Of a DNA stretch of 60,000 nucleotides, positions 1-13,200 are shown piece by piece. A program made the translations under genes and the position numbers. Numbering within the stretch: the stretch's first letter is position 1; each line of letters starts with the position of its first letter. Source of the DNA: Lineus longissimus (lineage: Eukaryota > Nemertea > Pilidiophora > Heteronemertea > Lineidae); the NCBI RefSeq assembly GCF_910592395.1, contig NC_088322.1, forward strand, positions 11,653,431 to 11,713,430, given 5' to 3'. The notes below the pieces were generated by a model that saw nothing but the letters and a program-made list of their open reading frames with translations, was not told the origin of the DNA and did no database searches.

Positions 1-1724
1 CCATCCCACAGAAGGGAGAAGGATGTTGTTGACCTAGCACATCCCAACCATGCTCCCATCGCCGTCAAGTAACAATACGACGGTTAGATTGTATTTTGTC
101 ATCGTAGGCTTTATCGTTTTATCAAAATATCTGATTGAAAGGTGATTTAATGAAAATTCAAATTTTTCTGATGGTGAGAAGGCAAATATTTATTTACCTT
201 GCTTATGACAATTAGCATAGATTATTTTAATCTATGTTTGGTTATGACCATGACTTGTGCCATGGTTCAAAATCTTACACTTTTCAAAGAAGGAATTGAA
301 ATTATGGTGGGTTGGAATGTTTCTGACTAACAAGGGAGCCAAATGACAAGGCACGCCAGAACCCAAACAAAATAATTTTCAAGCTAAATTTTGGGGGGAC
401 GGGTTGTTTGTGGCTACCAGACGAACCAACAGCCGCCTTGGGCATAATGAGGACCCTGAAGTAATTTTTCTGCTTAAAAATCACCGAATTCATCAGATAT
501 TTATTTGATTACTGGTATATCCATCACTTGAGACATGGGGTCCATGTGTTGTTGTTTCGCTGACCCCACGAAACAAGAACACATGTGTCTGATGGAACTG
601 TAGGCCTTTCATTCTGTTTCTCAATCTCATCAGTATCACAGAATCAACTGACATGGCCTGGGCTCTGATGCCCTGGACCTTACATCACACTGGCTGGCTC
701 AATTGCTCAACACATGTACCTTCATGCTCGAGACAAATGACCAACAACGTGATATGTTGAATTTGAATTACCTCCATCTTGAAATACCAAAACATCTTTC
801 CAATTGAACTAAAACAGTTTGATAAACTCTCACTGTTTTATTGAAAATTTAAAGACTGATCCTTCCCTAGTGGTCACGCAGTGAGCCGTTGTCAAATCGT
901 GTCATTTGACAATGGTGGCATGCATGCATGTTTTGTTACGGCTTATTAGGGACCCTAAATTTATGATGATGATGTTCTATATGAGTACATCTCTTTGGAT
1001 AATAGGTGAGGACAATGGTACCTGCCGTCATGAGAATTTAGGACTTGATTCTGAATTGATTGAGAAAAGTGTAATTTAAAAACGTCAACTTTTAGACGTT
1101 TTAAACTGTTTGTCTCGTATGAATGTATTTGTAAATCCCATATGTAAATATTTTGTAAAATGTCTAAATGAGATCTAGACTCCATGACTTTGCAAAAAGT
1201 ATGGCAAAGCCAACTTTTAATCTTTGCCCTGTCAAGGTCACCTCTTTTGTCATGCAAATGACATGTCACAACTGCTCCTTTTGTTATGCTAAGTGGCAGC
1301 CAGCTCTGTCCAGTGGTCATGACAAATGTGGTTCCTTTGTTATTCAAATTAGTTCCTGCAAATCAACAGCAGTGACCAAACCTATTGTAAGTTCACCTGG
1401 CTCACCTGAAGGCATGAACAATAGGTTTTAATACAATAGCTATACATGTGAATGCATGAAGAGGTTTAGTGCTAACTCAAACCATTGTGGTGGAGTAGTT
1501 GAGTCTATTGTGTTTTATCTCAATTTAGCATTGTGTTGCAAAGACACTTATCAGTGTTTCTTTGTGACATCTTGTAAAGAAGTTGACCACGTCTTAAAGG
1601 GATTACTATCCTATCTTCTGGTTTTCTTCTTGTATTGGGCTTTCGGAGTGGTGCAGCAAAAAAATAATGTACTACGATCATTGTATAAACTATGATGTAC
1701 AATGTATGAAGTCATTTCAAACAT
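1..1724. other. No gene recognised
   Basis: About 1.7 kb with only short open frames on both strands. None has a recognisable protein motif or convincing splice context, including the 128-codon minus frame at 961-1347. Composition is ordinary AT-rich intergenic or intronic sequence. A distant exon or UTR cannot be excluded. Confidence 0.5.
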
Positions 1725-1866
1725 AAGCACCTGTCACCTGTGTGATGGAGATGGCGACTCCCTCCGACTGCGTAGGTTTTCTCCCGGTGTGCGGGTTTCC
1801 TCCTACTCTACATTCCAAATCGTCATGTGTTTTCCTTGTAATGTACAACAATAAAGTTTTTTTTGA
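1725..1866 (+). mobile_element. SINE-like fragment (conserved central domain)
   Basis: The segment around 1750-1800 carries GGCGACTCCCTCC, then GTAGGTTTTCTCCC, then GGGTTTCCTCC. It ends in an AATAAAG/T-run tail at about 1850-1860. The same ordered words occur in inverse orientation at 19112-19274, where they are joined to a tRNA-like head, so the two are copies of one family. This copy shows little or no tRNA head and is probably 5'-truncated. Assignment to a SINE rests on the second copy; the family name is not determined. Confidence 0.55.
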
Positions 1867-3589
1867 AAGAGAAACAGTGTTTTTCTTATTGACTTGCCTG
1901 TTGGGACACCATCACTGATCGAAACTTTTCACAGGAGCCGCTGTCGTGCTAACCAGATTTTGACCTTTAAAATAGGTCAAAGTAAAACATGCTGAATCAA
2001 CAACCCATCAGGAGACCAGTGACACAGTGGTTGAAGTGCAGGCTCATAATCAGATAGTCATGAATGTGATTATGTTTCATTTCATGCTATTGAGCAAGAC
2101 ACTTGACTCAAAACTGCCTAGTTCTATCTCTTTGAAACGAAACGTAAAACTGTGATCCCTTGTAGGCCTTCCTGGTGTCTTGGCCCCAGGGCAAGGGCTA
2201 GCAAAGTACGTAACCAAGTGATGGGACTCTGGCCGACAAAGTGAGGTTCACAGTATAGCCAGACTGGTAACTTTAGAAGAGTGACATCATGTGGTTTTAC
2301 TGGTAGCACACCAGATTCCTCTGTTTCCATCGGACAATAAAGTGACAAAGTTATGAAGGAATTCATAACAAATTTATTCACATCTCAAGCAGCCTACAAG
2401 AAGATTGAAGCAAAATGAACAGCACCTGGCTGGCTTCACAGTAGGTCTAAACCATGGTTTCAAAATGCACAAGAGCTTGGTTGATGAATTGCTTCTAAAT
2501 ACTTCTTGGATCACTGGGACTGTTGCCATGATTCACATGCTTCCAAGACATGAAGAGGTCTAATAATACTAACTTCCATAGGCCCTATACATATGCACTA
2601 TGTAAAAGAAACGCCTAAGGAGCAAGGAGTCGTCCCAGTGAAGCTCTCCAGAGTCTGGTGGCTTTTGCTTGTGCACCATCTGGGGGATGTGCATGAACTC
2701 CAGGACAATTAGGTTGTGATGTTCTGTTGGGTTGGGAGTGTGATGCAGCAAGATATCATAAGGGGGTTAATATGACCTTGAGCCCCGTTAGGTCATGTGG
2801 AAGCTTAGATTGAGACCAACGCCAAACAGAAATTGAATAATTATCAACAGAAGTTGAGCAACCATGAATTGATAACAATAGTCCTTCAATAAATACAGAA
2901 TCATAAAATACTAATAACTCATGTTTGGACATCTCTCTGCATTGAATGGTTTATCACCACTATGAATCCACATCTCTCAGATATCCACAGTCACTTGAGT
3001 TTACATTGTTTATCACCAGTATGAATCCATATCCAATTCCTCAGATGATCACAAAAGAAATCATCAAGGGAGCTGCCTCACGGATGCTCTAGCAACTATA
3101 AGGTAGGGTTCAAGACAAAGATAAATAAGATTTATTAAAAATATAAGTGACTGACATGTATGGATGATATAGGATCTATTAGATGGTTGGCGCAAAGTAT
3201 AATAGGAAAGGCCCTGAAGATTAGGATGCTAATATGAGAGCCTTCAGGATGTGGAAGGAGTCGGAACTTTTTCTTACTGCGGACATGATGGATTCACTAA
3301 AATTGAAACTGTCAGTCGACAAGGAATGAGGCGCAATTTACATACAATGTCTGAGTGGGAGAATGGGGCGTCCTGCCCTTTAAAATGAAAACAGACTAAA
3401 ATGAATCATTTTATTCTAATGATATACATGTACATGTACATACCGTTACATACATAAGTTGTTCTGACACAATGTTTGCCAGAAGCGACTATGATTGGTT
3501 GAGGCGATATCTTAACGTCAGGCTTTATAATTAAAACATATCCTTTCGTGAGAGAGACAGCAAACAAGGATGATTGTCACAAATGAGGG
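1867..3589. other. No gene recognised
   Basis: Unique-looking AT-rich sequence with short, unconvincing open frames. A short TACATG-type palindromic run lies near 3427-3440. I see no RNA gene or repeat array here. Confidence 0.45.
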
Positions 3590-3599
3590 TTATAACCGG

Positions 3600-4115
3600 A
3601 TGCTCACTGGTGCGGGAGAGCAAGGTTGTGCCAATGGGTGATATGAATAAAGACTAGCAAATGCTTTTATCTAAATCTCCATGTACATTACACTAGGCTT
3701 TCCTGTACAAAACCGGAGTAAAAGCATTTGCTAGTCTTTATTCATATCACCCAATGTCTCAATGTCTCTATATTACTGATTCTTTCCCGACACATCCTGT
3801 ATATACACTGATATAGCAAGGAAGATTGCCACCGTTTGCCGAACTGGTGCAACAAGTTGTGATAATGTCTTCATGCTAAACACTCGATTTGAAAGAGCTA
3901 AACAGATTTTTTTCAATTCTTTCTCGTCTAGGGAAAGTAAGATTGTGATAGTAGGCTATATATGTCTTACTGCAGGTCGAACTGGTGCGACAATGATATG
4001 TTGTGACAATGTCTTCATGTCAAGTCCTTGACTTGTGGATCCCTTCTGAGATATCTTTTGTATAGCAAGTATTGGTGCGAAAGGGATAGGTTGTGACTAT
4101 GTCTCCATGTCAGGC
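3600..4115. repeat. Degenerate tandem repeat, about 100-130 bp period
   Basis: Variants of a block reading 'ggtgcaacaagttgtgac' followed by 'aatgtcttcatgt' recur near 3611, 3846, 3975 and 4074, separated by diverged sequence. The foldback element at 3635-3753 lies inside the first unit. Copies are too diverged for a firm unit boundary. Confidence 0.45.
3635..3753. repeat. Foldback element: 35-bp perfect inverted repeat, 49-nt loop
   Basis: The left arm at 3635-3669 (starts TGGGTGATATG, ends GCTTTTA) is exactly reverse-complementary to 3719-3753. The loop between them is 49 nt. The arms stop matching abruptly on the loop side. A transcript would form a long, perfectly paired hairpin, so this is either a snapback/MITE-like element or, less likely, a small-RNA hairpin. 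No clear target-site duplication is visible. Confidence 0.85.
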
Positions 4116-4394
4116 TTGAGACATCCTGTGTTAGTTGGAAGAAAAGCAGAAAAACTGGACATTTACATCATTTATTTTGAAGTTTAGCAGGCATGATGCA
4201 ACAGCCAGTCAAGAGAGGTGTTTTGCACTCTGCCACTGTCAGTGCAAGCCTCGAACGATTTTGAGTTGAGGGGAGAATACAAACTTATTTATGTCTAACT
4301 TTAACGATCCCATTGGCATTGATATCTGTTTCTTTATTCTTTGCTTGGCTTACAATCAATTGGGAATCTGCCTACTCATTTCGTTGGGAAGCTA

Positions 4395-5045
4395 AGTTTC
4401 TGTTGCTTTTAGCTCAAGTTCTCAGAGACAATAGAATCAAATGCTTGCTTCAACAAACAAGTCATACGACCCCATTGAAACTGATAACAGATTTTATTCG
4501 CTGTTTGGCCTGCTTAATCCAATGGGATTCTGCCTTCTTTTAACTCTGTAATCCAAGTTGGTTTTAGCTCAAGTTCTCCGAGACAATAGAATCAAATGCT
4601 TGCTTCAATCAACAAGTCATACGACCCCATTGAAACTGATAACTGATTTTATTCTGTTTGGCCTGCTATCCGGTATCCATGAAGAGTCCTCACTTGTTTA
4701 AATTCCAGTTCTCTGAGTCAATAGAATCGAATGCTTGCTTCTATCAACAAGTCATACAATCCCATTGAAACTGATAACCGATTAGTTTTTTGTCTGCATT
4801 ACCAATCTTCAGCAGTCATCTCTCCATTTTTCCATCGCTGGATCTGATCCACATCTTCTGGTAGGTCTGCGTACAGCCAGCCAATTTCATCATCACTCAA
4901 TTCATTCATCTTGATGAGCCAGTCTTGTGTTGTTTTTTGCCCAGTCACCGGTGACAAGAAAACTGAATGCTTGCCTCAAATAACAAGTCAAACAATCTCG
5001 ATGAAACCGGTGGCTGGTGCAATTTCTACGCAATTGGCCTGCACC
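4395..5045. repeat. Degenerate tandem repeat, about 135-240 bp spacing, four copies
   Basis: Each copy contains a CAAGTTCTC...GACAATAGAATC word, then AATGCTTGCTTC, then AACAAGTCATAC, then CCATTGAAACTGATAAC, then TTTGGCCTGC. Copies start near 4411, 4566, 4702 and, more diverged, 4945. The short open frames here (for example 4313-4543) follow from the repeat and are not supported as protein. Confidence 0.65.
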
Positions 5046-5869
5046 ACCTTTGGGCCTATTGTTTCTGAAAGTACAAGTACTGGGTACAAATTAGTCACCA
5101 GTAGATTAAAATAAGATGGCTGCCACATTATATTTTCATGAACTCGGTTGCTGTGGTGTCTTTAAACAGGTTGCCTATAGGCAGCCAAGGTGTAGTTTTC
5201 TAAGGCCTTCGACCAGCTTGGCGGTGAAAGTTTTGTGGTCAATGTATTGCCCCGGCCAAGTAGGCCTACTGAATATAAAATGGTTGAAGGCAAAAGGTCG
5301 ATCATCACAACAATTACAATGGATGATGGTCAAAAAATGGAAGGGCCACTTTGGGACTTCAGGGAGGTCTGCTCTGGTGCATGACAACACATAAGGTGAA
5401 CGAGTACAGGTGGGAAAGATGCGACACTGCACTGTGTTTTATGGTCTGGCTAGTTGAGGACAGGAGAACACACTATTCATACATGCCCCGGTAGCTGTAC
5501 ATTTAACCAACCAGCGCATGTCCTCATGCTCAGGTTGATGTATCCGACCGCCACGTTGAAGACCTCCAGAAACCAGCACATTGTTACTGACCTTACTTCA
5601 CAATTCATTTCTTTCAAAAATTGTAAAACTTTGAAAAAACATTTGAAATTGGACTTGGAGGGAGAGGGGATGAAACTGCACAACAAAACCTGAAATTTCT
5701 TACAAATGTAGTGAACTTAGTGAAAAAATATCATATTTGGTAACTTTAAATCATTGTCTTGGGTCCCTTTCAGCGTTGTTTAGAAAAGCCAGAGCATGCA
5801 ACATGCAAATCGTGAAGGAAATTGTGCCAATTGTTGAGCACAAATGTGCAACTGGTGGGGCAAACCAGT
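5046..5869. other. No gene recognised
   Basis: Short overlapping open frames occur on both strands at 5116-5430 and 5450-5690, but none has a recognisable domain, start context or splice pattern. Left flank of the large array. Confidence 0.4.
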
Positions 5870-6554
5870 GTTAAAAAAAGAGTACAAATTTTTTAGGAAA
5901 TATTCAAATCATGAAACAGAGTGTTAAAATTGATTAGCAAATTGTTAAGGAAATGTTCAAATCATGAAACAGAGTGTTAAAATTAACGAGCAAATTAAGC
6001 GTTAGGAAATGTTCAAATTGCGAAACAGAGTTTTAAAATTAACGGGCAAATTAAGCGCAAGGAAATGTGCAAATCATGAAACAGGATTGTTAATATTGAC
6101 GAGCAAATTGTTAAGAAAACGTTCAAAACGTGAAACAAGAGTTTTAAAATTAACGAGCAAATTGTTAGGAAAATGTTAAAAACGTGAAACAAGACTGTTA
6201 ATATTGACGAACAAAATGTTAAGAAAACATTCAAAAAGTGAAACAAGATTGTTAAAATTAACGAGGAAAATGTTAAGAAAATTGTAAAAATCGTGAAACA
6301 AGTGTTTTAAAATTAACGAGCAAATTGTTAAGAAAATGTTCAAAACGTGAAACAAGATTGTTAAAATTAACGAGCAAAATGTTAAGAAAATGTTCAAAAC
6401 GTGAAACAAGTGTTTTAGAATTAACGAACAAATTGTAAAGAAAACATTCAAAAAGTGAAACAAGATTGTTAAAATTAACGAGCAAAATGTTAAGAAAATG
6501 TTCAAAACGTGAAACAAGAGTTTTAAAATTAACGAGCAACATGTTAAGAAAATG

Positions 6555-8540
6555 TTAAAAACGTGAAACAAGTGTTTTAAAATTAACGAGCAAAATGTTA
6601 AGAAAATGTTCAAAACGTGAAACAAGATTGTTAAAATTAACGAGCAAAATGTTAAGAAAATTGTAAAAATCGTGAAACAAGTGTTTTAAAATTAACGAGC
6701 AAATTGTTAAGAAAATGTTCAAAACGTGAAACAAGAGTTTTAAAATTAACGAGAAAAATGTTAAGAAAATGTTCAAAACGTGAAACAAGTGTTTTAAAAT
6801 TAACGAGCAAATTGTTAAGAAAATGTTCAAAACGTAAAACAAGATTGTTAAAATTAACGAGCAAAATGTTAAGAAAATGTTCAAAACATGAAACAGGAGT
6901 TTTAAAATTAACGAGCAAATTGTTAAGAAAACGTTCAAAACGTGAAACAAGAGTTTTAAAATTAACGAGCAAATTGTTAAGAAAATGTTAAAAACGTGAA
7001 ACAAGACTGTTAATATTGACAAACAAAATGTTAAGAAAATGTTAAAAATGTGAAACAAGTGTTTTAAAATTAACGAGCAAAATGTTAAGAAAATGTTCAA
7101 AACGTGATACAAGATTGTTAAAATTAACGAGCAAAATGTTAAGAAAATTGTAAAAATCGTGAAACAAGTGTTTTAAAATTAACGAGCAAATTGTTAAGAA
7201 AATGTTCAAAACGTGAAACAAGTGTTTTAGAATTAACGAACAAATTGTAAAGAAAACATTCAAAAAGTGAAACAAGATTGTTAAAATTAACGAGCAAAAT
7301 GTTAAGAAAATGTTCAAAACGTGAAACAAGAGTTTTAAAATTAACGAGCAACATGTTAAGAAAATGTTAAAAACGTGAAACAAGTGTTTTAAAATTAACG
7401 AGCAAATTGTTAAGAAAATGTTCAAAACGTGAAACAAGATTGTTAAAATTAACGAGCAAAATGTTAAGAAAATTGTAAAAATCGTGAAACAAGTGTTTTA
7501 AAATTAACGAGCAAATTGTTAAGAAAATGTTCAAAACGTGAAACAAGAGTTTTAAAATTAACGAGAAAAATGTTAAGAAAATGTTCAAAACGTGAAACAA
7601 GTGTTTTAAAATTAACGAGCAAATTGTTAAGAAAATGTTCAAAACGTGAAACAAGATTGTTAAAATTAACGAGCAAAATGTTAAGAAAATGTTCAAAACA
7701 TGAAACAGGAGTTTTAAAATTAACGAGCAAATTGTTAAGAAAACGTTCAAAACGTGAAACAAGAGTTTTAAAATTAACGAGCAAATTGTTAAGAAAATGT
7801 TAAAAACGTGAAACAAGACTGTTAATATTGACAAACAAAATGTTAAGAAAATGTTAAAAATGTGAAACAAGTGTTTTAAAATTAACGAGCAAAATGTTAA
7901 GAAAATGTTCAAAACGTGATACAAGATTGTTAAAATTAACGAGCAAAATGTTAAGAAAATTGTAAAAATCGTGAAACAAGTGTTTTAAAATTAACGAGCA
8001 AATTGTTAAGAAAATGTTCAAAACGTGAAACAAGTGTTTTAGAATTAACGAACAAATTGTAAAGAAAACATTCAAAAAGTGAAACAAGATTGTTAAAATT
8101 AACGAGCAAAATGTTAAGAAAATGTTCAAAACGTGAAACAAGAGTTTTAAAATTAACGAGCAACATGTTAAGAAAATGTTAAAAACGTGAAACAAGTGTT
8201 TTAAAATTAACGAGCAAATTGTTAAGAAAATGTTCAAAACGTGAAACAAGAGTTTTAAAATTAACGAGAAAAATGTTAAGAAAATGTTCAAAACGTGAAA
8301 CAAGTGTTTTAAAATTAACGAGCAAATTGTTAAGAAAATGTTCAAAACGTGAAACAAGATTGTTAAAATTAACGAGCAAAATGTTAAGAAAATGTTCAAA
8401 ACATGAAACAGGAGTTTTAAAATTAACGAGCAAATTGTTAAGAAAACGTTCAAAACGTGAAACAAGAGTTTTAAAATTAACGAGCAAATTGTTAAGAAAA
8501 TGTTAAAAACGTGAAACAAGACTGTTAATATTGACAAACA
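6555..8540. repeat. 812-bp higher-order repeat blocks within the array
   Basis: Landmarks recur 812 bp apart: open frames starting or ending at 6555/7367, 6652/7464, 6704/7516, 7042/7854 and 7139/7951 are near-identical. A third, shorter block follows 703 bp after the second (7516 to 8219; 7784 to 8487), consistent with loss of about two 54-bp units. This is higher-order organisation of about 15 monomers per block. Confidence 0.85.
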
Positions 8541-9104
8541 AAATGTTAAGAAAATGTTAAAAATGTGAAACAAGTGTTTTAAAATTAACGAGCAAATTGT
8601 TAAGAAAATGTTAAAAACGTGAAACAGGATTGTTAATATTGATGAACAAAATGTGAAGAAAACATTCAAAAAGGGAAACAAGATTGTTAAAATTAACGAG
8701 CAAAATGTTAAGAAAATGTTCAAAACGTGAAACAAGATTGTTAAAATTAACGAGCAAAATGTTAAGAAAATTGTAAAAATTGTGAAACAAGTGTTTTAAA
8801 ATTAACGAGCAAATTGTTAAGAAAATGTTCAAAACGTGAAACAAGATTGTTAAAATTAACGAGCAAAATGTTAAGAAAATGTTCAAAACGTGAAACAAGA
8901 TTGTTAAAATTAACGAGCAAAATGTTAAGAAAATTGTAAAAATCGTGAAACAAGTGTTTTAAAATTAACGAGCAAATTGTTAAGAAAATGTTCAAAACGT
9001 GAAACAAGATTGTTAAAATTAACGAGCAAAATGTTAAGAAAATTGTAAAAATCGTGAAACAAGTGTTTTAAAAATTAACTAGCAAATTGTTAAGAAAATG
9101 TTAA

Positions 9105-10142
9105 TGAAATGGCCAGGGCCATTGTGCTCACCTCATGTGGAGGAAAGATGGATAAAGAGCATGGTCTTGTGTCATGTAGTGTTAGGTTTGATGTAGGTCC
9201 AAGCAATTACAATTTCCCCAAAATGGCCAATTTACAGTACATTCGACCTCTGTGACCTTGAAAAGTAGGTCAAATCAAAGAAGACCCGGGTGACACATTG
9301 AATGGATGTTAGAATTAGATGTACCTATGATATAAAATTGGTGCCAATCGGGCAAGTCATTACTAGGAATAATGGCATTTTGAAGAATTTAGGATTTGGC
9401 CCCCTCCCTGGAGGCCAAACGGCAAATCAGATCGCACCAAACTTCGGTACCTGAGATCACCTGACCAAGGGGTACATGTGTACTTAATTTGTGATCAATA
9501 GTCATTGCAGTTAAGAAACATGCCATAGTTACGGCCTGACGGCGAATTTACGCCATTTGACCTCTGTGACCTTGACAAGAAGGTCAAATTAAAAACCTGT
9601 GTGACATATACTGTATGGTGGTTAGATGTACCCATGATATCAAATTGGTGGCAATCGGGCAAGAAGTTAAGGAATAATCACATTTTTAAGGTTTTTGGAT
9701 TTTGCCCCCTGGTGGTCAAGTGGTGAATCATATTGGACCAAACTTTGGTCCCTGAGATCACCTGACTAAGGGGTAAATGTGTACCAAATTTGGTATCAAT
9801 AGTCATTGCAGTTTAGAAACGTGCCATCGTTACATCCTAACGGCTAATTTACACCATTTGACCTCTGTGACCTTGAAAAGGAGGTCAAATCAAAAACCCG
9901 GAGGATATATGATGCACCTTTGCTAGAAGTACCTACCATATTTTTTTCAAAATTTCCCGACTACTATTAAGGGAGATATTGCATATTTTCACTTTTAACG
10001 TTTGGCCCCCTGGTGGCCAAACCATGAAACGAATCGGACCGAAACTTGGTCTTCCAGGTGTCATTACATAAGGGTACATGTGTACCAAGTTTCAACTCAA
10101 TAGCTCTAACAGTTACGAAACGTGCCCTGCTAACGGACGACG

Positions 10143-10201
<59 letters not shown>

Positions 10202-10251
10202 ACGACGGACGCCACGGTATGGGATAAGCTCACCTCTGCTAAGAGGTGAGC
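9105..10251 (+). mobile_element. Helentron/pearl-like non-autonomous element inserted in the array
   Basis: This non-array segment has the layout of Helitron-like HINE/'pearl' elements: a 5' end with GTGCTCACCT (about 9127), a core of three tandem units of about 300 bp (each with TGACCTCTGTGACCTTGA, near 9248, 9556 and 9857), a GAC/ACG microsatellite at about 10137-10210, and a 3' hairpin. The hairpin stem is 11 bp (10227-10237 with 10242-10252, AGCTCACCTCT/AGAGGTGAGCT). The 5' GCTCACCT and 3' AGGTGAGC form subterminal inverted repeats. TAA flanks both ends (9102-9104, 10252-10254), and removing the element plus one TAA restores a normal array unit. No transposase or helicase is encoded. The class is inferred from architecture alone. 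Confidence 0.72.
10137..10210. repeat. GAC/ACG trinucleotide microsatellite
   Basis: About 70 bp of GAC repeats with a few interruptions (GGACGACGGACG at both ends). It belongs to the Helentron-like element. Poly-arginine open frames here are artefacts of the microsatellite. Confidence 0.95.
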
Positions 10252-10292
10252 TAAAAACGTAAAACAGGATTATTAATATTGACGAACAAAAT

Positions 10293-13200
10293 GTTAAGAA
10301 AACATTCAAAACGTGAAACCAGATTGTTAAAATTAACGAGCAAAATGTTAAGAAAATTGTAAAAATCGAGAAACAAGTGTTTTAAAATTAACGAGCAAAT
10401 TGTTAAGAAAATGTTCAAAACATGAAACAAGATTGTTAAAATTAACGAGCAAAATGTTAAGAAAATTGTAAAAATCGAGAAACAAGTGTTTTAAAATTAA
10501 CGAGCAAATTGTTAAGAAAATGTTCAAAACATGAAACAAGATTGTTAAAATTAACGAGCAAAATGTTAAGAAAATTGTAAAAATCGTGAAACAAGTGTTT
10601 TAAAATTAACGAGCAAATTCTTAAGAAAATGTTCAAAACGTGAAACAAGATTGTTAAAATTAACGAGCAAAATGTTAAGAAAATGTTCAAAACGTGATAC
10701 AAGATTGTTAAAATTAAGGAGCAAAATGTTAAGAAAATTGTAAAAATCGTGAAACAAGTGTTTTAAAATTAACGAGCAAATTGTTAAGAAAATGTTCAAA
10801 ACGTGAAACAGGAGTTTTAAAATTAACGAGCAAATTGTTAAGACCAAGTTCAAAGCGTGAAACAGGAGTTTTAAAATTAACGAGCAAAATGTTCGGAAAA
10901 TGTTAAAAACGTGAAACAAGTGTTTTAAAATTAACGAGCAAAATGTGAAGAAAATGTTAAAAACGTGAAACAGGATTGTTAATATTGAGGAACAAAATGT
11001 TAAGAAAACATTCAAAAAGTGAAACAAGATTGTTAAAATTAACGAGCAAAATGTTAAGAAAATGTTCAAAACGTGAAACAAGATTGTTAAAATTAACGAG
11101 CAAAATGTTAAGAAAATTGTAAAAATCGTGAAACAAGTGTTTTAAAATTAACGAGGAAATTGTTAAGAAAATGTTCAAAACGTGAAACAAGATTGTTAAA
11201 ATTAAAGAGCAAAATGTTAAGAAAATGTTCAAAACGTGAAACAAGAGTTTTAAAATTAACGAGCAAATTGTTAAGAAAATGTTCAAAACTTGAAACAAGA
11301 TTGTTAAAATTAACGAGCAAATTGTTAAGAAAATGTTAAAAACGTGAAACAGGAGTTTTAAAATTAACGAGCAAAATGTTAAGAAAATGTTCAAAACATG
11401 AAACAAGAGTTTTAAAATCAACGAGCAAAATGTTAAGAAAATGTTAAAAACGTGAAACAAGAGTTTTAAAATTAACGAGCAAAATGTTAGGAAAATGTTA
11501 AAAACGTGAAACAAGTGTTTTAAAATTAACGAGCAAATTGTTAAGAAAACGTTAAAAACGTGAAACAAGATTGTTAATATTGACGAACAAAATGTTAAGA
11601 AAATGTTCAAAATGTGAAACAAGATTGTTAATATTGACGAACAAAAAATAGCTAAGAAAAACGCTCAAAAAGTGAAACAAGAGTATTAAAATTAACGAGC
11701 AAATTGGTAGGAAAATGTTCAAAACGTGAAATAAGATTGTTAAAATTGACGAACAAAAAATAGTTAAGAAAATGCTCAAAACGTGAAACAAGAGTATTAA
11801 AATTAACGAGCAAATTGTTAAGAAAATGTTCAAAACGTGAAATAAGATTGTTAATATTGACAAATAAATTGTTAAGAAAATGTTCAAAACGTGAAACAAG
11901 AGATTTAACAATCAACGAGCAAATTGTTAAGAAAGTTTTCAAAACATGAAACAAGATTGTTGATATTGACGAACAAATTGTTAAGAAAATGCGTAAAATT
12001 TGAAACAGATTGTTATTAATTGACGAGCAAAATGTTAAGAAAATGCGTAAATTGTGAAACAGATTATTAAAATTGATGAACAAAATTGTAAAGGAAATGC
12101 GTAAATTGTAAAAAAGATTGTTAAAATTGATGAGGAAAATGTTAAGAAAATGTGTAAATTGTGAAACAGATTATTAAAATTGATGAACAAAATTGTTAAG
12201 AAAATGCGTAAATTGTGAAACAGATGGTTAAAATTGACGATCAAATTTTTAAGGAAATGTTCAAAACGTGAAACAAGAGTGTTAATATTGACGAACAAAT
12301 TGTAAAGAAAATGCGTAAATTTTGAAACAGATTGTTAAAATTGACGAGCAAATTGTGAAGAAAATGCGTTAATTGTGAAACAGACTATTAAAATTGATGA
12401 ACAAAATTGTTAAGAAAATGCGTAAATTGTAAAACAGATTGTTAAAATTGACAAGCAAATTTTTAAGGAAATGTTCAAAACGTGAAACAGAGTGTTAATA
12501 TTGAGGAGCAAATTGTTAAGAAAACATTCAAAACGTGAAACCAGATTGTTAAAATTAACGAGCAAAATGTTAAGAAAATTGTAAAAATCGAGAAACAAGT
12601 GTTTTAAAATTAACGAGCAAATTGTTAAGAAAATGTTCAAAACATGAAACAAGATTGTTAAAATTAACGAGCAAAATGTTAAGAAAATTGTAAAAATCGA
12701 GAAACAAGTGTTTTAAAATTAACGAGCAAATTGTTAAGAAAATGTTCAAAACATGAAACAAGATTGTTAAAATTAACGAGCAAAATGTTAAGAAAATTGT
12801 AAAAATCGTGAAACAAGTGTTTTAAAATTAACGAGCAAATTCTTAAGAAAATGTTCAAAACGTGAAACAAGATTGTTAAAATTAACGAGCAAAATGTTAA
12901 GAAAATGTTCAAAACGTGATACAAGATTGTTAAAATTAAGGAGCAAAATGTTAAGAAAATTGTAAAAATCGTGAAACAAGTGTTTTAAAATTAACGAGCA
13001 AATTGTTAAGAAAATGTTCAAAACGTGAAACAGGAGTTTTAAAATTAACGAGCAAATTGTTAAGACCAAGTTCAAAGCGTGAAACAGGAGTTTTAAAATT
13101 AACGAGCAAAATGTTCGGAAAATGTTAAAAACGTGAAACAAGTGTTTTAAAATTAACGAGCAAAATGTGAAGAAAATGTTAAAAACGTGAAACAGGATTG

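Noticed and set aside
7854-8735. 293-codon minus-strand open frame (hydrophobic 18-residue repeats) and similar frames across 6-15 kb as a repetitive membrane protein
   Set aside because: Several frames on both strands are equally open because the unit is 54 bp. No start context, splice sites or domain, and frames end at length variants of the unit.
9967-10249. Arginine-rich open frames on both strands
   Set aside because: Direct translation of the GAC/ACG microsatellite of the Helentron-like element.
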